Assembly: GCA_014155875.1 (NCBI GenBank)
Contig: JACEFZ010022415.1
Coordinates: 379,928 to 443,927 of the forward strand
Direction of reading: 5' to 3'
Origin: Cepaea nemoralis
Taxonomy: Eukaryota; Mollusca; Gastropoda; Stylommatophora; Helicidae
Length of the DNA stretch: 64,000 nt
The position numbers and the translations under genes are program-made. How positions within the stretch are numbered: position 1 is the first letter of the stretch; each line of letters begins with the position of its first letter. Shown here piece by piece: positions 34,904 to 44,459 of the stretch. Below the pieces are notes generated by a model. That model saw only the letters and a program-made list of their open reading frames with translations. It did not search any database and was not told the origin of the DNA.

Positions 34904-35813
34904 ATGCCTACATGGTCGGATTTCATAGATTTAGGTGTGAGGTGTGGGTTGACAGTGACAAAGCTTAAGACAGAACTTCAGAAACAGAATGATAACCAAG
35001 GTGAAGACCAGCAGAATAGACCCAAGAGTGAAGATCACCGAACAGATTTCATAGCTTTAGGTGGGAGATGTGGGGTGACAGTGAAAGAGCTTAGGACAGA
35101 ACTTCAGAAACGTAAGGAGAACCAAGGTAAAGACCAACAGAATAGCCCCAAGAGTAGAGATCACCGAACTACTCAATATAGACCGGCTCTACAGAGACCA
35201 GCTAAGGTAACTCGATTAGAGCCAGTAAGTGAATGGGCATATGGTGGTCGCCAACAAGAGTCTCATAAAATAGGCGACAGAAACCCTAAGCACGACTCGG
35301 ACATCAGAAACCGTCCTTCCAATAGAGTCGATAGGTACACAGATTATATAAGCAGTCGAAAATGTTGGGTCTGTAACAGCTTGGACCACGTAGCCAGAGA
35401 GTGTAGACTGAGACGAGTGACTAAAGAAGAACATGACCAAAAGACAAACTTAGGATACATAGCAACAGACAGACATAAAAGACAACGGATCGGTAACCCT
35501 GCGTGTAGTCAAATAGTGCCTACACGGAAGTCGAATGCGAGCAGTATTCATAGCGGGACTTTAAAGTCCCACAAAGCACTCGTGAACGGGAAGTTGACCA
35601 CCTGCGTTAGGAATACAGGGTCGTCATTAGCTGGTGTAGATCATAGCCTGGTAAGGAGTAGCGACTACACGGGAGAGAGCGTGACGTGCAGTACCTTCGG
35701 TGGTACAAAGGAAAAGTATGCTATAGCATGGGTTCATATATCCTGCCCGTACTATGAAGGGAGAATACGAGTAGCAGTGTTGCCTAGTCCACTTGCAGGA
35801 CTAATGGTAGGTA
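34904..35813 (+). CDS. gag: E4 Gag-like protein and protease, first part (interrupted ORF)
   Basis: Starts at the ATG 34904 (MPTWSDFIDLGVRCGL), like the Gag starts of E1-E3. The 42-residue N-terminal module is duplicated in tandem (34919-35044 and 35045-35170). A basic linker and one CCHC knuckle (CWVCNSLDHVAREC, 35361-35402) follow, with no capsid domain between. The protease segment has SSDYTGESVTCSTFGG and LAGLMVG, as in its relatives. Its catalytic motif reads NTG (Asn at 35612-35614) where E1-E3 have DSG, so it should not cut. The frame is open up to the Penelope-like insertion, which reaches a stop a few codons later (35818-35820). The same frame resumes at 39529. Confidence 0.88.
34919..35170 (+). 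repeat. 126-bp tandem duplication inside E4 gag
   Basis: Two in-frame 126-bp units (42 codons each). Both begin GATTTCATAG and end GATCACCGAAC(A/T). They differ at about 18% of bases by eye, so the duplication is older than the insertion of this copy. Confidence 0.93.
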
Positions 35814-36066
35814 TGGAATAGAGAGAAAAAGCAGCGGCTGCAGCAGGATATAACAATATGAAATGGAAACAAATAGGTATTTTAAATTCCTGCGAGAAAA
35901 AACGAACTAAACATTAACAAACGTTGCACATACCTTACAAGGAGATCCACGTGTCGCGAAATACAGGTTAAAAATCCGAAATCAGAAGCACTCAATAAAT
36001 ATAATAAAAATGAATAATAAAATAAGATAAAATAAAATACACACGAACGCATACAATAGACACACA

Positions 36067-36095
36067 GACGTTTCGATTCTAAGAATCTTTGTCAA
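36067..36095 (-). ncRNA. Hammerhead-ribozyme-like motif, left arm (degenerate)
   Basis: The minus strand reads TTGACAAA, then the hairpin GATTC-TTA-GAATC, then GAAACGTC. This is the order of a hammerhead core: CUGANGA, stem II, GAAA, then the strand with GUC. The first box differs from the consensus at two positions, so activity is doubtful. Hammerhead motifs are known in Penelope-like elements. Confidence 0.45.
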
Positions 36096-36392
36096 TGACA
36101 ACACAGATAAACAACGACAGAAACACAAGCACACGACCTAATCACTTATGATGCACAATCTGATATTTACATGTGGGGCAGGAAATGTGACTAGGCCAGC
36201 TGCGAAAACGCGTGGCGCAGAATTGAAAATGGGTTGCCAAAAAGGATTTGAGTAGCCAAAAATATGTGAACAGTCTGCTATGAAAACATAGAAATGTGGG
36301 GACAATTAAGTCTAGATATCGCGGGGGGGGGGGGGGGGGGGGGAGAACAGCACGGTAATAGGTAGTGTAAACAATTGGGGAAGATGCCACAG

Positions 36393-37830
36393 TTATACTG
36401 TAGCGTCCACGACAGTATTCATTCCTGCCGGGTGGATGCATCCCAGATTGTTGATTAGCTGGCATTCAATTCTAAGTCTGACACAGCTATTTGAGAAGCA
36501 GGGTTTTAATGCGGTGACACATGCATCGTCGGCTCCATTGTGGTTGGAGGAATTGAAATGGTTGGGGACAGGTTTGTCAGCGCCCTGATTGATGTCTCTG
36601 AGGTGTTCTCTAAAACGATCCGCAAGACGTCTGCCCGTTTGGCCAATGTATTTCATGTCACATCGTTTGCAGATGATAACATAAATCAGATTGCGGGATG
36701 TGCAGGTGAAACAATCTTTCAAGGTGAAGGTGCCTCGGGGAAATGCAATTTCTGGTGTCTGAACAACGTATGGGCATGTCAGACAGTTCCTACGATGGCA
36801 TTCAAAGGTGCCCACGGATGAGGTAACCGTGGGGAGGCGACTGTGCACAAGGTGGTCTCTGAGGCTCTGGTTACGGCGGAAGATTACCCTGGGGCCATTT
36901 GAGAATACCTCACGAGTGGTAGGATCCGATTCCAAGATGGACCAGTGTCTCAGGAAAATTTGCTTGATGGCATAGGCATGTGGATGGAAGGTGAGGATAA
37001 GCTTGGGTTCATTGTTCTGAGGTCGCGTATGCTTGGCGAGGGACATTTCCCGCGAGACCTGGGTTATGCGACAGAGAGCTGTCGACAAGACGTCCTCTGG
37101 GTAGGACCGTCTGCGGAAAAAGTCCAGCATTTCGTGGGCTCTCTCGAGGAAGTCATTATCATCCTGACAGATGCGACGAAGGCGGAGTAGCTGGGAATAT
37201 GGGATGGAATCTTTGCAGCTTTTGGGGTGGGATGAGCTGTACAGGAGGAAACCGTGAGCATCAGTAGGTTTATAGTACACGGAGGTCGTGAGGCCTGTAG
37301 GGTTTAACTTAGATGGTGGTGTCAAGGAAATTGACAGAGGTGGTGGAAATTTCTGAGGTGAATTGGATCGATGGATGGAAGTTCTTGACATAATTAATGA
37401 ACCGGTTCAGTTCCGCCTCTGGCATGTCAGTGAGACCTATGCCGTCATCGATGTAGCGTCGGTAAAAAGAAGGGAGAAGACCATCATAGCTGAGTTCAAT
37501 CTGGTGTTCCAGATGTCCCATAAATACACATGCGTAGCTGGGTCCCATTTTAGTGCCCATGGCGACACCGCTGATTTGTTCAAAGTATTGGCCATTGAAC
37601 TCAAAGGAATTGTTGGTGAGGACCAATTCAGCGAGTCTCACAAGTGTGCGTGTAGGGATGGCTTGATCTGTGCGTTGATCCAGAAAGAACTGTAGCGCCC
37701 TGAGGCCATCAGCGTGAGGAATGGAGGTATAGAGGGAACATACATCTATTAGGAATAGTCTGTATGTGTTCTCAGGAGTCAGTTGGAGAGAGTTGAATGA
37801 AAGAGTTGAACAAATCAGCGGTGTCGCCAT
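36393..37830 (-). pseudogene. Penelope-like RT and GIY-YIG endonuclease, left arm
   Basis: Minus strand. The RT part reads LFLIDVCSLYTSIP near 37760, SGVAMGTKMGPSYACVF near 37550 and the catalytic YIDD at 37443-37457. One small indel near 37320-37390 shifts the frame. Then come a long middle region and the endonuclease with LIYVIICKRCDMKYIGQTGR (about 36697-36638), the GIY-YIG signature, with a nearby Arg and a Glu in RFREHLRDI. The copy is 5'-truncated: the RT starts in the palm. Penelope-like elements use this enzyme pair for target cleavage and priming. Confidence 0.9.
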
Positions 37831-38997
37831 GGGCACTAAAATGGGACCCAGCTACGCATGTGTATTTATGGGACATCTGGAACACCAGATTGAACTCAGC
37901 TATGATGGTCTTCTCCCTTCTTTTTACCGACGCTACATCGATGACGGCATAGGTCTCACTGACATGCAGAGGCGGAACTGAACCGGTTCATTAATTATGT
38001 CAAGAACTTCCATCCAGTCGATCCAATTCACCTCAGAAATTTCACCACCTCTGTCAATTTTCCTTGACACCACCATCAAGTTAAACCCTACAGGCCTCAC
38101 GACCTCCGTGTACTATAAACCTACTGATGCTCACGGTTTCCTCCTGTACAGCTCATCCCACCCCAAAAGCTGCAAAGATTCCATCCCATATTCCCAGCTA
38201 CTCCGCCTTCGTCGCATCTGTCAGGATGATAATGACTTCCTCGAGAGAGCCCACGAAATGCTGGACTTTTTCCGCAGACGGTCCTACCCAGAGGACGTCT
38301 TGTCGACAGCTCTCTGTCGCATAACCCAGGTCTCGCGGGAAATGTCCCTCGCCAAGCATACGCGACCTCAGAACAATGAACCCAAGCTTATCCTCACCTT
38401 CCATCCACATGCCTATGCCATCAAGCACATTTTCCTGAGACACTGGTCCATCTTGGAATCGGATCCTACCACTCGTGAGGTATTCTCAAATGGCCCCAGG
38501 GTAATTTTCCGCCGTAACCAGAGCCTCAGAGACCACCTTGTGCACAGTCGCCTCCCCACGGTTACCTTCATCCGTGGGCACCTTTCGAATGCCATCGTAG
38601 GAACTGTCTGACATGCCCATACGTTGTTCAGACACCAGAAATTGCATTTCCCCGAGGCACCTTCACCTTGAAAGATTGTTTCACCTGCACATCCCGCAAT
38701 CTGATTTATGTTATCATCTGCAAACGATGTGACATGAAATACATTGGCCAAACGGGCAGACGTCTTGCGGATCGTTTTAGAGAACACCTCAGAGACATCA
38801 ATCAGGGCGCTGACAAACCTGTCCCCAACCATTTCAATTCCTCCAACCACAATGGAGCCGACGATGCATGTGTCACCGCATTAAAACCCTGCTTCTCAAA
38901 TAGCTGTGTCAGACTTAGAATTGAATGCCAGCTAATCAACAATCTGGGATGCATCCACCCGGCAGGAATGAATACTGTCGTGGACGCTACAGTATAA
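37806..38997 (+). pseudogene. Penelope-like RT and GIY-YIG endonuclease, right arm
   Basis: Plus strand. It is truncated further than the left arm, starting at the codons for EQISGVAMGTK. YIDD lies at 37934-37945 and YIGQTGR at 38740-38760. Three frames are needed: small indels near 37970, 38020-38060 and 38575-38620 break it. These breaks are not all shared with the left arm, so some arose after, or during, dimer formation. The stop at 38995-38997 matches that of the left arm. Confidence 0.9.
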
Positions 38998-39289
38998 CTG
39001 TGGCATCTTCCCCAATTGTTTACACTACCTATTACCGTGCTGTTCTCCCCCCCCCCCCCCCCCGCGATATCTAGACTTAATTGTCCCCACATTTCTATGT
39101 TTTCATAGCAGACTGTTCACATATTTTTGGCTACTCAAATCCTTTTTGGCAACCCATTTTCAATTCTGCGCCACGCGTTTTCGCAGCTGGCCTAGTCACA
39201 TTTCCTGCCCCACATGTAAATATCAGATTGTGCATCATAAGTGTTAGGTCGTGTGCTTGTGTTTCTGTCGTTGTTTATCTGTGTTGTCA

Positions 39290-39318
39290 TTGACAAAGAT
39301 TCTTAGAATCGAAACGTC
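39290..39318 (+). ncRNA. Hammerhead-ribozyme-like motif, right arm (degenerate)
   Basis: Identical to the left-arm motif in mirror orientation, in the 3' non-coding part of the element about 290 bases after the endonuclease stop. Confidence 0.45.
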
Positions 39319-39528
39319 TGTGTGTCTATTGTATGCGTTCGTGTGTATTTTAATTTATCTTATTTTATTATTCATTTTTATTATATTTATTGAGTGCTTC
39401 TGATTTCGGATTTTTCACCTGTATTTCGCGACACGTGGATCTCCTTGTAAGGTATGTGCAACGTTTGTTAATGTTTAGTTCGTTTTTTCTCGCAGGAATT
39501 TAAAATACCTATTTGTTTCCATTTCATA

Positions 39529-40575
39529 ATGGTAGGTAACATGCCGGGAGTGACAGAGTGTACAGAAGATGAAGCCCAAAGATGGAATGGTAAAATGACA
39601 CGGGAGAATACAGACTCCAGACAGTATATTAAGAAAGAAGATAACGTGGTCATACCTCGGGCTGACCAGACAGACACTAGACGGGTACCAGACATCCAAA
39701 CCGAAGACCGTGCAAAGCAACAAAGAGACGACAAGACACTGCGAACTTGTTTTCAGCGGGCAAACTGCCCACCTAAACAATTGAAATTAGGCAAGTGGTC
39801 ATTTGTAATGATGAATGAAATTCTCATGAGAGAATACACGAAAGATTCAACATGTATCTTACAAAGGGTGCTGACAGTGCGAGAGCGCAGTAACGCTCTG
39901 GAACGGGCACACATCGCCCCGAGTGCAGACCATATGAGTTTGGCCAAGACTAGAAAGAGATTATTATCCGGGTTCTACTGGCCAGGCTGTGAGAAGGACA
40001 TCAGAAGCCATGTCCGATCATGTAAATTGTGCAAACGAACAGATGTAAGAGCCTCAGACATACAGATAGAAAAAAGCAACAAACAACAGATAGAAAACAC
40101 TTGTGAGAAACACTGTCAACAAGATGACAAGAAATCAGAAACTCACCACATAGAACAGGTCACTAACAAAGAGACAGACAAACCACTGACACATGAACAG
40201 CCAACAGTCACACCGATAGCATGTAGCTTATTAGAGTGGCAGCGTCGTCAGACATGTGCAGAATGCATCAAACTTAGGGTTACAACATTCGTAACTCTGA
40301 TGAATACTATAGTTATGGGAAAGGAAATACATCATCGGATGTTGAAAACAGTAAATATAAGAACAACACATACAGTTAAAAAACAACAGTATACCCCAAT
40401 ATATACAAAAAACTCAAGACTCACCGCTTACACTATACCACCAGGCAAATCACATCAAAAACTGGTAACAGCATATACTTACTGGGTTCGGCAGGCAGTG
40501 TCAAAACTATTAGCATCAAACAGAAATTGCAAATTTAAGAATAATAAACCATCAGTATTACCACTCACAAGATAA
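39529..40575 (+). CDS. E4 protease end, integrase zinc finger and novel tail (second part)
   Basis: The frame of 34904-35813 resumes after the insertion with MVGNMPGVTECTEDEA, matching the protease end of E2 and E3. After a charged linker comes the integrase H2C2 finger: ERAHIAPSADH, SGFYWPGCEKD, CKLCKRT (about 39900-40040). In a normal element the D,D35E catalytic core would start here. Instead about 175 codons rich in Lys, Thr and Gln follow, which I do not recognise, ending at the TAA 40573-40575. No stop interrupts the frame. The tail has a few Cys/His but no motif I can name. Its long open state in a young element suggests either recent origin or some selection. Confidence 0.82.
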   Translation: MVGNMPGVTECTEDEAQRWNGKMTRENTDSRQYIKKEDNVVIPRADQTDTRRVPDIQTEDRAKQQRDDKTLRTCFQRANCPPKQLKLGKWSFVMMNEILMREYTKDSTCILQRVLTVRERSNALERAHIAPSADHMSLAKTRKRLLSGFYWPGCEKDIRSHVRSCKLCKRTDVRASDIQIEKSNKQQIENTCEKHCQQDDKKSETHHIEQVTNKETDKPLTHEQPTVTPIACSLLEWQRRQTCAECIKLRVTTFVTLMNTIVMGKEIHHRMLKTVNIRTTHTVKKQQYTPIYTKNSRLTAYTIPPGKSHQKLVTAYTYWVRQAVSKLLASNRNCKFKNNKPSVLPLTR

Positions 40576-40609
40576 CATCACATGTCTCAATTTCAAACAC
40601 TCTTATCTT

Positions 40610-40611
<2 letters not shown>

Positions 40612-40676
<65 letters not shown>
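40612..40676. repeat. (AT)n microsatellite
   Basis: About 32 AT units followed by GTGTGTG. Confidence 0.97.
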
Positions 40677-40685
<9 letters not shown>

Positions 40686-42182
40686 GATAGGGTAGATACT
40701 TTATAGAGTATATAAAAGCTATATAGATGTGATTGGTATAGATAGAATTGTTGTAGTAGAATGAATGCATTGATAGGTATAAGGTTGATTGAAGTAACAT
40801 GATGATGTGGTAAAGTCATCAGAGAATTAAAAAAAATTCAAACAGTACAGAGGTGTAATAGTGTGGTTAAAAAATAGACATGAAGTCTGTGAATGCTAAC
40901 AATAACATGGCCTAAGAAACGTTACACCGACTATATGACAAAATGATCTGGTCAGATTAGGGACAAAATCCCGATAGTACAATAGGGCATACGGTAAGAC
41001 TATCATCTAGGAAACCATGCGTTCATACAAGGTGACTGGTCCAGTGGTTAGCACGTTGTGGTACTGACCATGATAACATGTCAATGTAGGAAATGTGATA
41101 TGATTGCGGTAATATAATATGCAATTGTGAATGTAAATATGCATATGTATGTATGGATATATATACACCCAAGGCTGTTATTAATTTCAGATAGTTAAGG
41201 GGTGTAAATGACTGAGCAGAAGAGATAGTGTCGAAGGTACCTCAAAGATGCTACCTCACTAGCTGACTGAAGAGGCTGAGACAGACAGACGCAAGTGAAG
41301 ATTGGGAATCTGATGGGTAGAAGATACAGTCAGCGAAGACAGATACCAGCCAGAACCAACCAAGGGAGTAATAGTTAATAACATTCACAATCATTCAATA
41401 AACAAAACTCATAATACACGTAGATAGAGATAAGTATAATTTTAATGGCTTTAAGTACATACATAAACATCAGTACGTTCTTATGATCATGATCATCATG
41501 CCATGTATATTTGTAATCAGTATGCATGTAATTGTAACAATAATTGTAACAGTATTGATTGTACTATTACCTGATTGTAACACATAACGTATAAATGAGA
41601 TGTCGGTAGAAACTGATAATGATCGCAAAGGAAAAAGAAGAATCGACATCTGTGAAAGCAGGAAGGTTAACAGTGGGTCTAAAACCACGATACATCACAG
41701 ATGACACCCATAACATAAAAGGAAAAAAGAAGAAGGTAACTGAGACATTACTACCAGTGATACATATTGATGTCACAAAGATGATAATGATGGGCGAGTG
41801 AAAGTTTGAATAGTGCTTGAAATATTACATGTGAGTCCAATTTTATATACTATTCAGGTTTTATGACAATATTGTATATTGGAAGAGACAGACATGTACA
41901 ATTGGTAGGAGAAACTTATGTGATTGTGGTAACTAGGTACATAACATAAGAATATGAGGAGTGACAGTGAAGTGAGAGAAAGGGGACGAGAAGACAGAGT
42001 AAGAATTTGTGCGAATGAGAATCAATTTGAACACAACCTGGATACTTGCACACCAGGTATACAGGAAGCAGTACAGGCATAGACGGAACATTTGAGGTTC
42101 TAGTATGCGTGTTGTGAGACAGAGTACATAATAAAAAAATTAAACACTATAAAAAAAGAGAGAGAAGAGAGAACGATGAAAG

Positions 42183-42185
<3 letters not shown>

Positions 42186-42226
<41 letters not shown>

Positions 42227-42264
42227 GATAAAAGGATGAAGAGAGAGAATGAGAGAGAGAGAAC
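42186..42264. repeat. (AG)n microsatellite
   Basis: A GA run of about 18 units followed by shorter GA runs. Confidence 0.93.
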
Positions 42265-43063
42265 AGAGTGCAAGTGAAATTGAAGGAAAGGATACAAGGA
42301 TAGTGGAGTAGGATTATAGTAGTACCATTGATAATAGTACCAAGTGGTAGTACTTTGTACATATAATATTTTAACATGTAGTACTTGGCATGGTAGTAGA
42401 TGTATATAAGGTATATAAGGGTCATGGTATTAGGAACACTACAAGGAAAAGTTAGTAGCAAGAACACCAGGGATAAACAGAAGGCAAATGAAGGGAAGAG
42501 ATAGACACAGAGCACAAGTAACTAATGGCAGCCGACCACGCACACACGTTGACAAGACAAATACAAGAGTCATAGGTACCCGCACCAAAGAGATCCACAG
42601 TCGTAGCATAGACTACTCAGGAGCAAGATAGAGCTTAAACAAAATATGGGTGAAATTGATATGTCTGCAATACACACGTTCCTGCACCCAGGGCTTAAGG
42701 GCTGGGGAGGGTGTCAGTTGCTTGTACCGAGGTATAAATGAGGAACCTTATGGGAATGTCCGGGGTGGGACATTGGGACTCATAGTAGGTTGGTCCTCAA
42801 CTTGCCGAACACAAAGGGGGTTGAGGCCACACGAGGTCTATTTGGGAATAGACGGATATTCGTGTCCGACATTATAATTTGTGTGAAGGTATGGCAGAAT
42901 ATCAACGTAACACAGAGGGAAGTTAAAGGGAACTGAGAAGCAAGCTCAAAGGCATGAGGCAGTAGACAGATATGTGCGACCAGGGGACAGGCATGTGCGA
43001 CCAAGCTGACTCATGTCAAGTGTAGAGATAAGGAAGAACCCAAAAATGTAGAACATTTTTGAA

Positions 43064-43078
43064 ATTGCGGGGGGCATA
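43064..43078 (+). promoter_or_regulatory. E4 polypurine tract
   Basis: ATTGCGGGGGGCATA directly before the TG of the 3' LTR. The position and the G run fit the plus-strand primer site. Confidence 0.8.
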
Positions 43079-43743
43079 TGCCATGAGTCAGATTACTTAA
43101 GACCTGGTTAACAGCAACATAGATTGTTGAAACATTAATAGTGATAAATAATCACGGAGAGTGATAAGGAAAAAGACACCGGTAACGGGCTAAAGATAGT
43201 GGCCAATAGAATTGCGAGGAGGAGGCCACGTGATTAGGTTGTTCGAGCAGGGCACGAACAAACAAGGGGAGTCGGAGTTGGGACGCCATCGCGGACAGAT
43301 CAGAAAGCCCAGAGAATTGAGTCTGTCGGGAACACCGCCATGTACATTTCATAGAACGTACTAAACCATTGTTCTAGTAGGAAGATGTCCGACTATGTCA
43401 AGCAACCAGCGCTTGACAACAGGGAGAAAGAACGACATGGTTCCTGATACCAGTTGCACAGAAGGCGAGATGTGTAGTAAATCCGCCATGCCGGTGAAGA
43501 CATGTTTACACGGAGGGAGGCTAGTGGTGTGGCTGAACGGGTCGGTAGTGACCCCGTCCTACGAGTTGTAAGTAGGTTAGTTATGCACGTATATAACTGT
43601 ATGAACTGCTTGTGAAGAAATAAAGCTATTTATTCAGCGTGTTTTTCACTCATGGAAAGCCGTGGTGGTTCTGTGTATTCTAGTATGAGTTCAAGCGTAG
43701 TTTGCCAGTGTAGCGTCAGCATACCCCTAACAGCTCATTGGCA
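43079..43743 (+). repeat. E4 3' LTR
   Basis: 665 bp, same ends as the 5' LTR. TATATAA at 43590-43596 and AATAAA at 43619-43624. Followed directly by the target duplication ATTTC. Confidence 0.96.
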
Positions 43744-43748
43744 ATTTC

Positions 43749-44077
43749 CCTTTTGGCACAGTTTCCTACACAAATACAAATTTTCCGAGCACGTGCCTAC
43801 CTCAGAGTCACCGCAAACACACAACATAAACTGTATGGTGAAGTTAAGAAGGTAAAAGGCAGCAAGCAGTTTAAAAAGAGGCAAGTCGAGGATAGTCAAG
43901 CCGAAGACATTCTTCAATGGTATATCACTTGAGGACTTAGAACCTGGCGAGGAGTGGGTACAATTGTCATGTCCTTTTCACTATGCATCCAACTAGACAA
44001 AAATGCAGACAATAAAAATAAGGCTGCTGTGGAACCCGGGTAGCGGGGTAGGGGTATTCCCTATTAAAGGAGAGGTC
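43749..44077. other. Right flank of E4, small unexplained frame
   Basis: A plus frame from about 43740 to 43932 encodes a Lys/Gln-rich end (VKKVKGSKQFKKRQVEDSQ). I do not recognise it; it could be a remnant of an older element. Nothing else is visible. Confidence 0.35.
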
Positions 44078-44445
44078 AGGTGCCTCCTTCCCTCCGCTAG
44101 CCTACGGGACACCCTTGGGCAAGGTGGAGTACCCGTTTAGCCCCCCGATCAGGGTTACGTGAAGCCATGTGTGTAGGTGTTGGATGAAGTTGAAGAGCAG
44201 CCAACAGATAGTTGTAAGTTATGGTCTCCAGCTTCACGACGGTAGGCAGAGGATCTCTTTTTGGGGAGGAGACAATGGCTACGGTCATCGACCAGTATGG
44301 TCACTGCTAGGAAGGAAAGCAATGACAAACTACCTTCTTTACAGATGCCAAGAATATCACATACTGCAGTCTTATCGATAATCAGATCGAGTGAGATGGC
44401 AGAACATGACCTCCCACGCTTATCGGCATGGCACATGATGGATGG
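44078..44445 (+). mobile_element. Short LINE Z-related element (5' body plus LINE 3' tail)
   Basis: 44078-44352 matches, inverted, 55606-55923, which lies just upstream of a LINE Z-type endonuclease. 44380-44445 matches the LINE Z 3' end (GATCGAGTGAGATGG...GGCATGGCACATGATGGATGG). The whole is about 370 bp. It could be a LINE Z copy with its coding part deleted, or a SINE that shares the LINE's 3' tail. Confidence 0.6.
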
Positions 44446-44459
44446 ATGATGTGGTTGCG

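Larger units (their letters stand above)
35814..39526. mobile_element. Penelope-like element, head-to-head palindromic dimer
   Basis: A 3713-bp insertion flanked by an exact 12-bp duplication of the E4 protease gene, TAATGGTAGGTA (35802-35813 and 39527-39538). It consists of two copies of one element in opposite orientation, 5' ends inward. The left arm (minus) is 35858-37583 and the right arm (plus) is 37806-39526, with about 220 bp of extra 5' RT sequence of the left copy between them. Each arm encodes the RT end and the GIY-YIG endonuclease of a Penelope-like element. The arms are nearly identical; even the homopolymer (G near 36323-36342, C near 39046-39063) is mirrored. One duplication at the outer edges means that the dimer entered as a unit. 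Confidence 0.9.
40576..43078. other. E4 3' non-coding region
   Basis: About 2.5 kb without a credible frame. It holds an AT microsatellite (40612-40676), AG microsatellites near 42186-42260, and a tRNA-head-like phrase, TGGTCCAGTGGTTAGCACG at 41037-41055. It ends in ATTGCGGGGGGCATA, the polypurine tract. Confidence 0.6.
32944..43743 (+). mobile_element. E4: young non-autonomous LTR retrotransposon with a nested Penelope-like insertion
   Basis: Two 665-bp LTRs with TGCCA...TGGCA termini bound the element, and an exact 5-bp duplication ATTTC lies outside (32939-32943 and 43744-43748). The LTRs differ at about 7 sites (about 1%), so the insertion is recent. The interior holds a 1.3-kb leader, one open frame (34904-35813 continued at 39529-40575), a long non-coding 3' part and a polypurine tract. 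The frame encodes a Gag N-terminal module twice, one CCHC knuckle, a protease and an integrase zinc finger, then a novel tail. Capsid domain, integrase core, RT and RNase H are absent. A 3.7-kb Penelope-like palindrome (35814-39526) splits the protease. E4 must have been mobilised in trans. Confidence 0.93.

Noticed and set aside
36540..38850. Frames of 81-145 codons antisense to the Penelope-like ORFs on both arms
   Set aside because: Mirror copies of each other opposite the RT and GIY-YIG coding strand; no motif of their own.
32944..43743. E4 as an endogenous retrovirus
   Set aside because: No envelope frame, no RT, and Gag/protease similarity is to the neighbouring gypsy-like elements.
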